From positions 6,448,001 to 6,512,000 of the forward strand of contig NC_052106.1 in the NCBI RefSeq assembly GCF_012273895.1: a stretch of DNA of 64,000 nt, in the 5' to 3' direction. Positions 51,518 to 62,995 of this stretch are shown piece after piece. The position numbers and the translations under genes were made by a program. Origin of the DNA: Zerene cesonia. Lineage: Eukaryota > Arthropoda > Insecta > Lepidoptera > Pieridae. Below the pieces are notes generated by a model. It ran no database searches, was not told the DNA's origin, and worked only from the letters and a program-made list of their open reading frames with translations. Every line of letters starts with the position of its first letter. The stretch's first letter is position 1.

Positions 51518-52499
51518 TAGTAGGAAGTAGGGAGTAGGATGATATTATCCAAACTTTATACACCGATCAAGCGTCGGTGACAATACAATAAATTTCATGA
51601 GTTTACCTATAACTAAAGTAAAAGATAAAAATGTACAATTAGTGAATCATCTTCTATGTAATCTGCGCTTTTCTTGATCTGATTTGCGGAGCACCCCAAA
51701 CTTCTATCACATTAATGATACTATGGATATTTATTAATTATGATATTTTCTTTATTTTTAGTTAATTCTATCATTAAAGCGCATTTTTTAAAGTTTCTTT
51801 CACATGTATTTATTTTTATGAAAATTTCAACTAAATTGACCCACAAATTACGCATAAAAGTCGCCATCTGTAGTTCCAAACATTACTTTGTATTTAATAG
51901 CACAAAAATCGATCACAGTTCACTCAATGTTTAGTTCACCTAGACGTAGGTTATTGCAAATGAATCAAAGGTTGTTTAGTATTCGGATGTTCTCAATTAG
52001 ACTGCATTTTTTTTGGTACTCGATATCCCAGAGGGTTTCAAACCGATTTACGTGGTCCCACTTTAGAATCTGGAATGCTATCTCCCACACAGAAACATTC
52101 GCGACCTTTTAGAAAAGAATATGATTTATGATGTTGTGTGGGTCATAATATTGAAATTGTAATTACAAATTATATTTATTTGTCTGTCAGAACGAAACTA
52201 AATAGTCAATAAATAGTGTGTTTTGTATGCGGATCTAGTCATCGAGTATTTTTTATTTGATTGTTACTTACTAATTTATCTTTCAACTTTCAATACACAA
52301 TGGTACGTTTTGATTTAAAAGAAACACTATCCTTTACCTCGTTCATACATATATGGTTCTTTTCGTATTAGAATGCAGTATTGAAGGAAACAAAAAAAAT
52401 ATAGTCTAACACGCCAAGAAGAGACACAAATTGTCCAACGTTTATTCAAAAAGAAACATATTCATGTTTCTTGGTCATAATTACAATAGAATTCAGGTG

Positions 52500-52745
52500 A
52501 GAATCATTATAGAGGGAAGAGAGTTTGGAAGCCGAGCACGTGGTTGTTTGCCGACGGCACGTGAGCCAGCTCGTTCTGAAATAGTTGTATGCGAATGCAA
52601 GGTAAGGTCCGTATCCTATTCCTTACCTTACCAGTCCTTTTCTTTATTACCCCAATCGATCCTTTTAAAGTCTGAGCAATAAGGTGTCTGCAAATGTTCA
52701 TGGGCGGTGCTGATCGCTTACCACGAGAGAACCCATCAGCTCCTT
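52500..52745 (+). mobile_element. LINE-tail repeat fragment
   Basis: CCGTATCCTATTCCTTACCT, CCAGTCCTTTTCTTTATTAC and GTTCATGGGCGGTGCTGATC match the tail at 62810-62960 in order. Confidence 0.55.
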
Positions 52746-52770
52746 TACAAACCGTTGCGTATATTAGATG

Positions 52771-52794
52771 TTTTAGTTATATATATATATATAC
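52771..52794. repeat. TA microsatellite
   Basis: A short run of TA dinucleotides. Confidence 0.7.
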
Positions 52795-54017
52795 TAATTG
52801 TTTTTACTACCTTATTCATGTCATAAAGGGGTTTAAACTTTAATAGTATCGTACATCTTAGCGTCAGCATACAAAAGTGTTAAAATATATAATAAATAAG
52901 TACTATTTATATAAAAATTCGACATGACAAACTTTTCTCCTTACAACGTTTCTGAAGTAACATTCAATTCCCATTCAAAGGCCGTAGTAAAGTAAAGCGA
53001 TAAACATTCGACTCTCGATTTTAACAAAAACACTGTTAATTGTGAATTTAGAAATGAGAAGTGGGCTAAGTGGAAGAATGTTAGAGTGCGTACAGACAAG
53101 CTATTGCACTTAGCGAGCTCGCAAATATGCAAATTCATGCCTTACTCGAATGGCGAGTGTGCGCCTGCCGTATGCATAAGCGGGACACGGAAAGCTGTGG
53201 AGCTGGTGTTGATTGCTTTTTTTTGGAAGGGGGCATGTCTAAGTCTAGATAACGATGGGTGAGATATAATTGTTAACTTGAGAAACTGGTTAATTCGTTC
53301 GTCAGTAATTCATAGTAATTAATACTGTTTACAATATTGTAATCATTTAATTCTGCATCCATTAACAATATAGCTACCACCTATAATAGTCTATAACTGA
53401 TCAACTTTTATAAAACATGTTCTAATAATTATAAGTCTTCTGCGAACTCACACTTATAATATTTTTACAAATAAAACGTGCATGAGAAAATTTGAAATTT
53501 TGAAAGAATAGAAAAAAATTGCTCACGAAGCGGGAAAGCTTTTCAATGCTATAAAACTAAATATTAAATAAAACGTGCATTTTTATTCTCCACAGCTTTC
53601 TCTGTGACAAGAATGGGATCGTAAGAAGAGGGTGGTTAATGAATAAAAAAATTCTCATTTTTTTCATAGCACAGTGATTAGTTACCCCTATAATGAGTTG
53701 TGTGTGTGTGCGTTCATTTTGGGGTGAGTAAATTTCATATGACAGTTGATAAGGGATGCTCTATCGATTTTTGCATTTTTAAAACGGTTAAGACGTTCTT
53801 TATTTAAATTTTGAAATTGGAATTTTGTTTGATTGTGCCTAATAGAGCATACCTATATTATTGTTATATTTGAGTGTAAATAAACTTATTTAGTTTTATA
53901 TGGGTGAAATGAGAAATAATAATGTTCAGATACTTCTGAACTATTTCACACTTTAAACGTGTTTTATTTTATAAATCGTGGATTTCTTATTTGGCCAATT
54001 TCCAAGTTGGATTGGTA

Positions 54018-54070
54018 CTAGCTGTGCCCCGTGGTTTCACTCTTCCTCAGTCCAGCCTTTTTTAATATGT
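54018..54070 (-). mobile_element. Helitron 3' fragment
   Basis: TACTAGCTGTGCCCCGTGGTT then TCACTCTTCCTCAG. The rest is not recognisable. Confidence 0.5.
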
Positions 54071-54320
54071 GGTCTATTCAACACAACAATATTTTTATAA
54101 TGTATATATACTAGTAGTTCGTAAGATGAGCACGTGAAAACATATAAACAGACTTCGGATTTATATTATTGTAAATGTAAGTAGAAATGTTTGTATTAAT
54201 TGAATACTGTAATATTTTACTTCATTAATTTATCTGAAAAGAATTTATTTTATAACTTTAACACAACAAAAAACAAACTAATCAAATTTAATATTTTTTA
54301 TTGCTACAATTTATATAAAA

Positions 54321-54507
54321 CTAGCTGCGCCCCGCGGTTTCACCCGCGTAAGTTCGTATCCCGTAGGAATATCGGGATAAAAAATAGATGTTGGCCGATT
54401 CTCAGACCTACCCAATATGCTTACCAAATTTCAGAGGAATCGGTCAAGCCGTTTCGGAGGAGTATAGAGACTAACATTGTGACACGAGAATTTTATATAT
54501 AAGAAGA
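54321..54507 (-). mobile_element. chimeric Helitron (two families)
   Basis: From 54321 to about 54380 it is the main family (CTAGCTGCGCCCCGCGG to AATATCGGGATAAAAA). From there to 54507 it is the second family (AATAGATGTTGGCCGATTCT to GAGAATTTTATATATAAG). The join falls in a short A-rich stretch that both parents share. Both outer ends are intact (A|TC and CTAG|T in sense orientation). Confidence 0.8.
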
Positions 54508-55537
54508 TTAATACTTTAGTAGGCTTATTAGTGAAAACAAATACAAGCTTAAACGACTGTACTCAAATGTTTTATACATTATACGTATGTATCAGACAAC
54601 TGTTACATATATAGATAGCTTCAAATAAAGTCACCATACAAAACGATAGCATATTAAAGATGACGTTATCATACAAGCAAAAAATATTCCATGAAAATAT
54701 TTAAGATCCGAATGAATGCGAAAGTACGTGAAAGTTAATTAGTCTCGAAATGAGCTTCATATGAAAAATCGTAAAAAACCCACCCCCATTTTCCGCAATA
54801 CTGTAACATAGCCGCAAACGACGTGTCAAGGTGAACCCCAACGGAATCAAGTATCACATACATATAAAAAAATAAGTGTACTGCCTGAAGAAACGCGTCT
54901 TACCTCCCCGATCACGCGTCCAGTTCAATGTGACCCGTTTAATCGCGTATCGAAGCGTCCATCGTACGGAGCTTTTTAAAGCAGAGGGGAGTCGAGCGGG
55001 TCAACGTTATCTGGTGTTACAAGAAGGGACGTAAGAGCGACTCAAGTTAAATTAAGAATGTGGAGCTCGTATTTTTTACTTTTTTCGCTTTGTTTGTTGA
55101 CGGGGACTTCATCTGACATTGTGGACTTTGTGTACGCGTCCTTAATTCTTGAGGCGTTCGTGTATAACCACCCTTACCTACGTATATGCTGTTTTCTACG
55201 GTATTAAGGGATTTTCGAAAGGTGTGTTCTATGGATTACGTCTTTGAAGTTAGTGATTAAGGATGCGTTTTGTTTGCTTTGTGAGGGTCGTTTCAAGCAC
55301 AAAAATTACGGAGGATTTTATAAGCGACTAGTGTTGTTCAGGAATTTGATAACGTTATGTAATATACAAGATATGAGAGGTAACGAAACACCGAAGACTT
55401 ATGGTACAAGAGTGTACATTTTCCTTAAATATACTTTTCATTATCAGAAACTCGGTATTTTACAAAACTGTATTTTTTTGCATATTCATGAATAGAGTAA
55501 AGTAAAATAATTTTTTATTGTAGGCTCTTTATAATAA

Positions 55538-55733
55538 CTAGCTGTGCGCCCTGGATTCGCCTTTGGTAAATATATAGCCTATATCACTCAGTGAAGTTGT
55601 AGCTTTCTAATGGTGAAAGAATTTGAAATTTGAATTTAATTTTAAAATCGGACGGCTGGACCTTAAACGTGGAAACATTACAATGGCACAAAAATACAAA
55701 AGTTTCCTCTTTAATATAAGTAATAAGTATAGA
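55538..55733 (-). mobile_element. non-autonomous Helitron
   Basis: CTAGCTGTGCGCCCTGG, TATCACTCAGTGAAGTTGTA, and a clean end reading in reverse A|TCTATACTTATTACTTAT. Confidence 0.7.
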
Positions 55734-56881
55734 TAGTACTTATTGTACTATTTATACGCACCAATAAGTTTTTGATTACGAATATTTGCGTGAATATTCG
55801 GCAAATAGACGAATGTACCATAAAAATTGTCGATATCGACGTACTGTACTAAATGCGATGTCACACCGGACAATCACGCTTAGAAACAAATCGTATTGGA
55901 CCAAAAAAATATCAAATTAATTAAAAAAGTACCGCTTATTCTCCATGCTACTTAACTATCGATTGTATTATAACGCAGTAGGGTTTGTTTTAGTTTGATT
56001 GTGGCTATTTGAGGTTTTGTAGAGCGTAGCACAAACGGTTTTTGTGTAAAAAATGTGTGTGTCGCAGAAACCACGTATCTACGGACTGAATGAAATCGTT
56101 TCTTGCTGTCACTCGGACATGATGCTTTAATAGGCATAGATTTGAGAAAAAAAAAAAATCACTAGTTTTTCTCGCTCTGAGGTGAAAATATCAACTATAG
56201 GTTACAATTTGGGACTCTCTAATTTCGTATAATTTAAACGCATTGTTATTATATATTATATAGAATATTATTATATGGATATATGTATTTCTTTCTCGAC
56301 AAGAAGTAAGAAGTCTGTCAGAAAATCGAACCTTATTTTAATTGGCATATTGGCTGCAATGGTATCTCTGAATAAATTTATATAACAATTATTAAATACG
56401 TGCATACAAATAAGACATATTTTTGCGAGTCAGCATCGAATAAAGGAAATTGCGAAATGGGTAAGAAATGTAAAGAAAACCTGTGCTCGGAGTTTGTTGT
56501 GAAAATGTAAAAATTTGTTCCAATGCGGACAAATGACGGAAGTGTCATATCCTTACGATAACTTAGTTTGTCGCGGGATTTATACGGGAGTTTTAAAATG
56601 TAGAAATACAAGTCTGCGTTGGATATTTTATAGGAATAAACTGTTTATATATACGCGGTAGTGTAGTGCATAATGACACTGACGTTGGTGATACGATCAT
56701 CAAGATTGTCGTTTTAACATTGTTATGTTTCAACTAATACAAGTGTTTGAATCGGGGTTATGTGTTAATATTGATAAATCCATAGAACTACTAAATTAAA
56801 AGAACAAAGGGCCTATTGTATGTATGGCGAAAATTTTCTCTAATGGAGTAGCATATTTTAATACCAAATTTTTATCGATTG

Positions 56882-57082
56882 TTCCAGAAGGTTCTAGAAC
56901 TAAAATCACACGTTTTTAACGGCCAAACGTACCGGTAAACGGTGTGTGGATTGACCCATGGTGCCTACAATCAAGCTAAATTATTTTTGAGTAACTATAC
57001 ATACTTCAACAAGTAATTTCTCGAACTTTCCAGAACATTGTACACGTAAATTTCAAGAAGTAATTTCTCGAATGTTCCAGAA
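56882..57082. promoter_or_regulatory. cluster of three perfect heat-shock elements
   Basis: TTCnnGAAnnTTCnnGAA, four alternating units with no mismatch, at 56882-56899, 57018-57035 and 57065-57082, plus a two-unit TTCAAGAA at 57052-57059. Three or more such units are the known binding form for trimeric heat-shock factor. The block belongs to a diverged direct duplication (see findings). A TATATAAA lies 240 bases to the right at 57323. Confidence 0.6.
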
Positions 57083-57322
57083 CAACCTAGAGCCAAGATC
57101 ATACGTATTTAACGATCAAGTGTACCCACAATAATGGCACAGGTGTGTGGATTGGAGCGTGGTGCCTGCAATCAGGCGGAAGCGCAGGAAATTTGCGGTC
57201 GCGCCGTCACATCAGCTAATCAGCTGCTGGAAAATTGATTTATCTTTTACAGTACTGGTTTTATTGTTACGTGTGGTTGCTAGTTATTTGAAGAATTGTA
57301 TTTTTATAGTTTTCCCTTTAAA

Positions 57323-57348
57323 TATATAAAAGATGGACTGTAAATGCA
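57323..57348 (+). promoter_or_regulatory. candidate TATA box and initiator
   Basis: TATATAAA at 57323-57330 followed by GCAGTT with its A at 57348, 25 bases from the start of the TATA, a normal spacing. It is downstream of the heat-shock-element cluster. No coding frame follows, so any transcript would be non-coding or lead into a Helitron piece at 57413. Weak on its own in AT-rich DNA. Confidence 0.3.
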
Positions 57349-57412
57349 GTTTTGTTTTATAATAGTGTTCTTTCTAGTCTTACTCATTTAGATAACTAGA
57401 GTACACTCGATA

Positions 57413-57500
57413 TCCCTACTAATATTATAACTGCGAAAGTAACTCAGTATGTCGTGTCTGTCTGTCACTTCTTTAAACTTAAATCACAGAGCCGACTTGG
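57413..57500 (+). mobile_element. Helitron 5' fragment
   Basis: A|TCCCTACTAATATTATAACT, GCGAAAGTAACTCAGTATG and TCTGTCTGTCAC: a 5' end of a related family, truncated downstream. Confidence 0.55.
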
Positions 57501-58306
57501 GTGAAACAATGTGTGTGTTGATCTGTGCTTTAACTATACTGGCGAAGCAAGAAAACTAATTGACAATATCATTACATATAACCGTCACCACCTTTATACT
57601 TTTTCCAGGTTCTTTGGGAAATGTTGCTTTTGAAATGAGACCGCCACTCTTATACGGAGTACAATGACTTATTTTGATTAATTCCAGAACATTGGTAAAG
57701 TAAGAAATTACGCACAAAAAGTGGCCTGCATTTGCGAACACTACATAAAATAATGTATTTATCATAGATAATCATATTAGTTGCATCACGTAAGAAAATA
57801 CAGTCAGACAGCTGCGATGCGGTCAAGTTATCCTGAGGAACACACGCCCAACCGCAAGTGCTCACAGGATCATTTTGATACTTGATAATTTCATCATTTT
57901 ACATGCTTTATTATCTCCATTTCCTGCTTTTGATGACGTTTTGAAGGGTTAAACATTGCCACGATGTATATTTATGCGATATTCCGTTTCGGTGCTTTCG
58001 TCAGATCTTAAAGCCTATTGTTGTAATTTCTTATGGATATATATGTATAAATAACCCTTCTGATGACGTTTAGCTGTAGGATATTAATTTTAAAATATGA
58101 TCTTGTAATACAATTGGGCGGATATCTTGTACGATCTGAAAGATGTAATTCCGCATCAACAACACAAAGTTACGCACGCATTGGTACATACATACTATAA
58201 GAATATGTCATTTTTAGAGCATTTATACAGATTTTTTGATTTACACGTACCTTTTTTAAATTCATTCAACAGTTGCATTGTCTTAAAGTAGCACTGTTAT
58301 ATCATA

Positions 58307-58505
58307 CTAGCTGCGCCCGCGGTTTCACCCGCGTAAGTCCGTATCTCGTAGGAATATCGGGATAAAAAGTTGCCTATATGTTATTCCAGTTGTCCCGCTG
58401 TCTACATACCAAAATTCATTGCAATCGGTTCAGTAGTTTTTGCGTAAAAGAGTAACAAACACACACGCATCCTTACAAACTTTCGCATTTATAATATTAG
58501 TAGGA
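58307..58505 (-). mobile_element. non-autonomous Helitron, main family, complete
   Basis: A 199-base copy with intact ends: A-CTAG-CTGCGCCCGCGG at one side and ATTAGTAGGA|T at the other. The GCGGGTGAAACCGC hairpin lies 10 bases inside the CTAG end, as Helitrons require. Confidence 0.85.
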
Positions 58506-59840
58506 TTTTTTCTAGATACGTTGCAAGAGATTGCTATTATATATCATACGGTGATTGGGGGGAGTCGTATTTTCCTCAGTCAGTAAGTTTAGTCCTTTCC
58601 TATCTTCCTCTCAAGAATCCTTATTTTAGGCGCAACAATTTAAACAACTTCAATATGATATATTTCATGATATTTTCAGGGATCAATTTGATATAATCCT
58701 TCTTTGCCTTTCCAGAATAACAATAATTTCCACATTTGATCACTTCACGTTCCCCGTGGTTACTAACACACAACTTTATATAGAAACATCCTTTAAAATG
58801 AGGACAACATAGGTGTCCTTAAACGTATTAGTATAGGAGCAAGTTCTGTGCTAGGAGCCTATTCAAAGGGTTGCCTACTAAGAGATAATCCATATCTTAT
58901 CAGTCCAATTAATCCTAAGTACGTGTGGACTATTAGTACATTTTACTGTCATGGGTCTGTTAATTGGCTCTCAAAATAACCTGGTTCAGTACGTGACTAA
59001 ATTATCTGAACATACTAATAGAAATGGTCCTTCATTGTTTATGTGAAGTTGTCAGCTGATGGCTTAGTGTTAGGTGTGGAAAGGTTTGGATAATAGTTGA
59101 TATGTGTATGCAACCTGTTCACATTTCAAATACGTTTTTTCAGTGCCTTTGGTCACATTAATGTCTTTATGTATAAGCCAAAAAAGACCTTGACAACGTT
59201 TAAATTAAAGTCTATATTAGGCTTCAACATTTTTATGCATCCTGACTATATTTAGTCGAAAAAGATCTTCATCAATACTCGTCTGGTTTACTTGAATACC
59301 TGGAATGAGTTTGACATCTAAATGTATCAAATTGCATCAAAATCGATTCATTCATTAAAACAAATATACAAACGGAGTTGTTGTAGTACTAAATATTTGT
59401 TACACTGACTGCCTTTATAATATTCGTTGAAGCATTCCCATTATTTTATGAAAGGATTCAAATCTACATCTAGTAAGTAGTTTTGTGTAACAATAAACAG
59501 ATCGCGTGTAATAAAACGTATAGCATTTCATTTGGATATTAATTAAAGACAAATGTGGAAGGGTTCTCGTTTCTTTGATTTATGTTTGCGAGATATATTT
59601 TGTTGAAACCTATTATGATTTTACGATGTGAGGCACGCAAGCTTTATCCAATTTTAAGGAAGTAATTGGTATTAGTATCAATTTTTAAATCAGAGCAGGA
59701 TAGCTGTGCTTTATTTAATACTTAATAACTTTCGAAACATGAATAATCTAACATTTGATAAAATTTTGGGGTCTTTGCCATTCTTGTAGTGTTTTTTTTC
59801 CTTTTTGTGATGTTTTTCCGTCCTCAAGTATTATTTTTTA

Positions 59841-60042
59841 CTAGCTGCGCCCCGCGGTTTCACCCACGTAGGTCCGTAACCCGTGGGAATATCGAGATAA
59901 ATAGTAGCCTATATATTATTCCAGTTGTCCAGCTGTCTACGTACCAAATTTCATTGCAATCGGTTCAGTAGTTTTTGCGTGAAAGAGCAACAAACACACA
60001 CACATCCTTACATACTGTCGCATTTATAATATTAAAGTAGGA
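59841..60042 (-). mobile_element. non-autonomous Helitron, main family, complete
   Basis: CTAGCTGCGCCCCGCGG, AATATCGAGATAAATAG, and ATTAAAGTAGGA|T. The hairpin arm is slightly degraded (CACCCACG). Confidence 0.82.
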
Positions 60043-60094
60043 TAGGATGTTTGTGAGTATTGAAATACATATATAGGTGTTGTTATAATGAAGT

Positions 60095-60330
60095 GATTGT
60101 AGTATTTTTTATGGTGGGCGTGGAGCACGTTCGGTACGAATTGGGCCAGCTCGCACCGGGGGAGTTGCCCCACCACCACAGAAGATTGGCCTGAATATTA
60201 TTGTGTTTCGTTCGGTGAGTGGGGAAGCCGGAGGTCCATAACAATTCTTCTTTTTCTCTGTCCATTCCTTTACTCCCGTCTTCCATCCTATCTTAATCCC
60301 TCATCCATTAAAAGCGGGCAATGAGACGTT
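60095..60330 (+). mobile_element. LINE-tail repeat fragment
   Basis: GAATTGGGCCAGCTCGCACC, GAAGATTGGCCTGAATATTA, TGTTTCGTTCGGTGAGTGGG and AAGCCGGAGGTCC, all in the order seen at 62686-62995. The TCATGGGCGGTGG segment is lost. Confidence 0.6.
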
Positions 60331-61161
60331 TCACCATGGTTAAAAGTTGCCTACTTCACTCACAAGTACCTTGCCTCCTTCCTATCTCCAGACATAAGAA
60401 TCATACCACAAACTCGTTACGTTATGTGGTTAAAGAAAGACAAACAAAGGAAATAAATAAATAAACAAACAAACACATTTTAGCATATATGATAATAAAA
60501 AAAGTGAGTAAGTTCTTAAATGTATTTGAAAGATGGATGTTTTATATTCTTTAATAAATACCTCGTGCGAAATAATTAAATTTTCTTCGATACTGATCTT
60601 TATCCATCCCGACAGTGTACACATTATAATTAAGGAAGTGTTTATGTAGAACAAAACAATATTGTTCACGATCAACAATCACAACAGTCTTGTTAGTAAT
60701 AAATTATAGAAAGTTAGGAAAAATACATTTTGAGGTTATATTATAGCGAGGTCATACGTAAGCAGAGTTCGTCACCACGCCGCAAATTGATTTAGAGAAC
60801 GTTGCGACACATTGGGGTTTCGTAGGCGAATGTTTTAAACCAAATATTGTTACAATAATATAGACATTTAAAGGACTTTTCTAAGAGAGATACTTGAAGG
60901 TGATAATGGTCGGATACTTTAGAGTTTGTGTCTTACAGCCTGGGTATAGTTTCGGTAGTACTATTATGAAGGTTCAGCATCGCTTCAGTATATCTTTAGG
61001 ATATAAATTTTAATAGCTTTCGGCATATTAAATAATAAACATTTAGAATGATTCCAATAAAGCACACATAGCCCTTGAAGTAATCAATAATGACAATTAA
61101 ACATGTTTAGTTACTTTTTTCACCATTTCAAAAATAATTTGGTGACACTGTACATAATATA

Positions 61162-61329
61162 CTAGGGATCCGTCCCGTCTTCGCCCGTGGTACATATGTA
61201 GCCTATAGCCTTCCTCAATAAATGGGCTATCGAACACTGAAAGAATTTTTCAAATCGGTCCAGTAGTTCCTGAGATTAGTGTGCTCAAACAAACAAACAA
61301 ACTCTTCAGCTTTATAATATTAGCATAGA
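61162..61329 (-). mobile_element. non-autonomous Helitron, 'CCTGAGATTAG' family, complete
   Basis: CTAGGGATCCGTCCCGTC, CCTATAGCCTTCCTCAATAA, CCAGTAGTTCCTGAGATTAG, and a 5' end reading in reverse A|TCTATGCTAATATTATAA. Confidence 0.8.
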
Positions 61330-61347
61330 TTACACATTTATAGGTTA

Positions 61348-61503
61348 CTAGTTGCACCCGGCAAACGCTGTTCTGCCTTACTCTTATCATTTAGGGGCAT
61401 GAAAAATAGATGTTGGCCGATTCTCATAGATACCGGATAAGCACAAAAAATTTCGGAGGAGTATGGCAACGAAAACTGTGGCACGAGAATTTTATATATT
61501 AGA
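61348..61503 (-). mobile_element. non-autonomous Helitron, second family
   Basis: CTAGTTGCACCCGGCAAACG, AATAGATGTTGGCCGATTCT, and ATTTTATATATTAGA|T. It sits 18 bases from the previous Helitron in the same orientation. Confidence 0.78.
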
Positions 61504-61777
61504 TATATATGATTATTTATGTTATTAATTTATTTTAAATACCTGCCCTTGAAGTTTAACTCAGGGGTCTGTACATTTTCCGTATCGGAACATGCGGCTG
61601 ATAGAACATAACGATGAAATTACGAATAACTACATTTTATTAGTTTTAGTGACCTAGTGATTAATACTGGTATTTTATATATTTATTCATGAAACTAAAA
61701 ACCTATTCACAATGTACTTCTTCGATTCATATATATATTACAACACGAGAATGTTTAATTTATTATTATAACAAACT

Positions 61778-61980
61778 CCCTGGTACAGTGGTTAACGCGT
61801 GAGCGTAGAACCGAGGGGTCCTGGGTTCAATTCCCGGTGGGGACGCACAAATAAAAAAATGTCTCGGTCTGGCAGGACACAGAAGGTTGATCACCTACTT
61901 GTCCGTAAAGAAAATCGATCAATGAAACAGATGTACATCATCTGCCCCATACCCCACTAGGGGACACGGGACTTCACTAC
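61778..61980 (+). mobile_element. tRNA-derived SINE with target-site duplication
   Basis: The head is tRNA-like, with a perfect A box (TGGTACAGTGG, 61781-61791) and B box (GGTTCAATTCC, 61824-61834), the internal RNA polymerase III promoter. The body contains GTCTCGGTCTGGCAGGACAC and CATCTGCCCCATACCCCAC. It is flanked by an exact 11-base duplication, TATAACAAACT, at 61767-61777 and 61981-61991. About 203 bases. The intact duplication and promoter suggest a fairly recent insertion. No cloverleaf acceptor stem with CCA-ready ends, so it is not called as a tRNA gene. Confidence 0.85.
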
Positions 61981-62118
61981 TATAACAAACTACTTCAATA
62001 GGGGATTTATACAGACACTGCGGGAAGCAGATATGTAACAACACATTTGCACGTTCCATAAAAAACGCGCATGGCGTAGGTACGTATTGTTTATTAGTGG
62101 TTATTAGTGATATTTTTG

Positions 62119-62305
62119 AAGTGAAACTTCTTTAGAATCGTTGTGATTTCAAACCTGATGCAACGGAAAAAACGACAGGTAAGAGACACAAATACAAAAA
62201 TGTGTAGAATGAAGCCGGCAAAGAATGAGACAGAAATATACATACTATTTTATATTTTATATATATTCATCTCATTCTTTTGTCGACTTACTGAAGTTTC
62301 ACTTC
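62119..62305. mobile_element. MITE-like foldback element
   Basis: GAAGTGAAACTTC at 62119-62131 and its reverse complement GAAGTTTCACTTC at 62293-62305 form the ends. A nested pair, AAAGAATGAGA (62220-62230) and TCTCATTCTTT (62270-62280), lies inside. Non-coding. No target duplication was identified. Confidence 0.6.
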
Positions 62306-62685
62306 TATCGTGTGTGAATCGCACACACACCTTTTTTTAACTGAAAGTATAAATCTACACGTAGCCGGAAAACACTTTATTTACTTTTTCAAACAATAGA
62401 AACGAGTCGTTAAAATCTTTAAATATGGAATACGGAATCACGAACCGCAGAAACCGGCTCGCGCTTTCCGCCTTTCCGTCCAACACTAAAATTAACCGAT
62501 GGATTGTTATTGGTTAAATTATTCACGCGGCGTTCGATGCCTTTAAGTGAATTTTGTGATCGGCCATCGGTTTTTTATTCCTATCGCTTTTATAAATTAA
62601 GCCACAGTTAGAATATAGCCATGTAACTTGTATTATTTACATCTAGCTATATATTAACATAGGATTTGTTTGTTTTAATTGTGGT

Positions 62686-62995
62686 AGTCAAGTAGGCTTC
62701 GGCGCGAATTGGGCCAGCTGTCACCGTGGAAGTACCACACCCCCTTAGAAGACCGGCGTGAAATAGCATTCTGCTGTGTTTCGTTCGGTGAGTGGGGGAG
62801 CCGGAGGCCCATATCCTTTTCCTTACCCTTCCCAGTCCTTTCCTTTATTCCTATCGCTAATCCTTTCGTAATCCCTTCCAAAAAGTCGGCAATCCATTTG
62901 TAGAGGCGTAAGGTCTGCAATGGACCTTATGCCAAATGTTCATGGGCGGTGGTAGCGGTTACCATCAGGCGTCCCACCAACTCCATTGCCGATTG
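62686..62995 (+). mobile_element. LINE-tail repeat, fullest copy
   Basis: GCGAATTGGGCCAGCTGTCA, AAGTACCACACCCCC, GAAGACCGGCGTGAAATAGC, TTCGTTCGGTGAGTGGGGGA, then TTCATGGGCGGTGGTAGC and TTACCATCAGGCGTCCCACC. This is a widespread lepidopteran non-LTR 3' segment. No reverse transcriptase part is present. Confidence 0.62.

Noticed and set aside
60083..60286. 67-codon minus-strand frame (MEDGSKGMDREKEELLWTSG...)
   Set aside because: It is the reverse reading of the LINE-tail repeat also present at 62686-62995, where the same frame recurs.
61778..61850. tRNA gene
   Set aside because: A and B boxes are present, but the sequence continues into a SINE body and is flanked by a target-site duplication.
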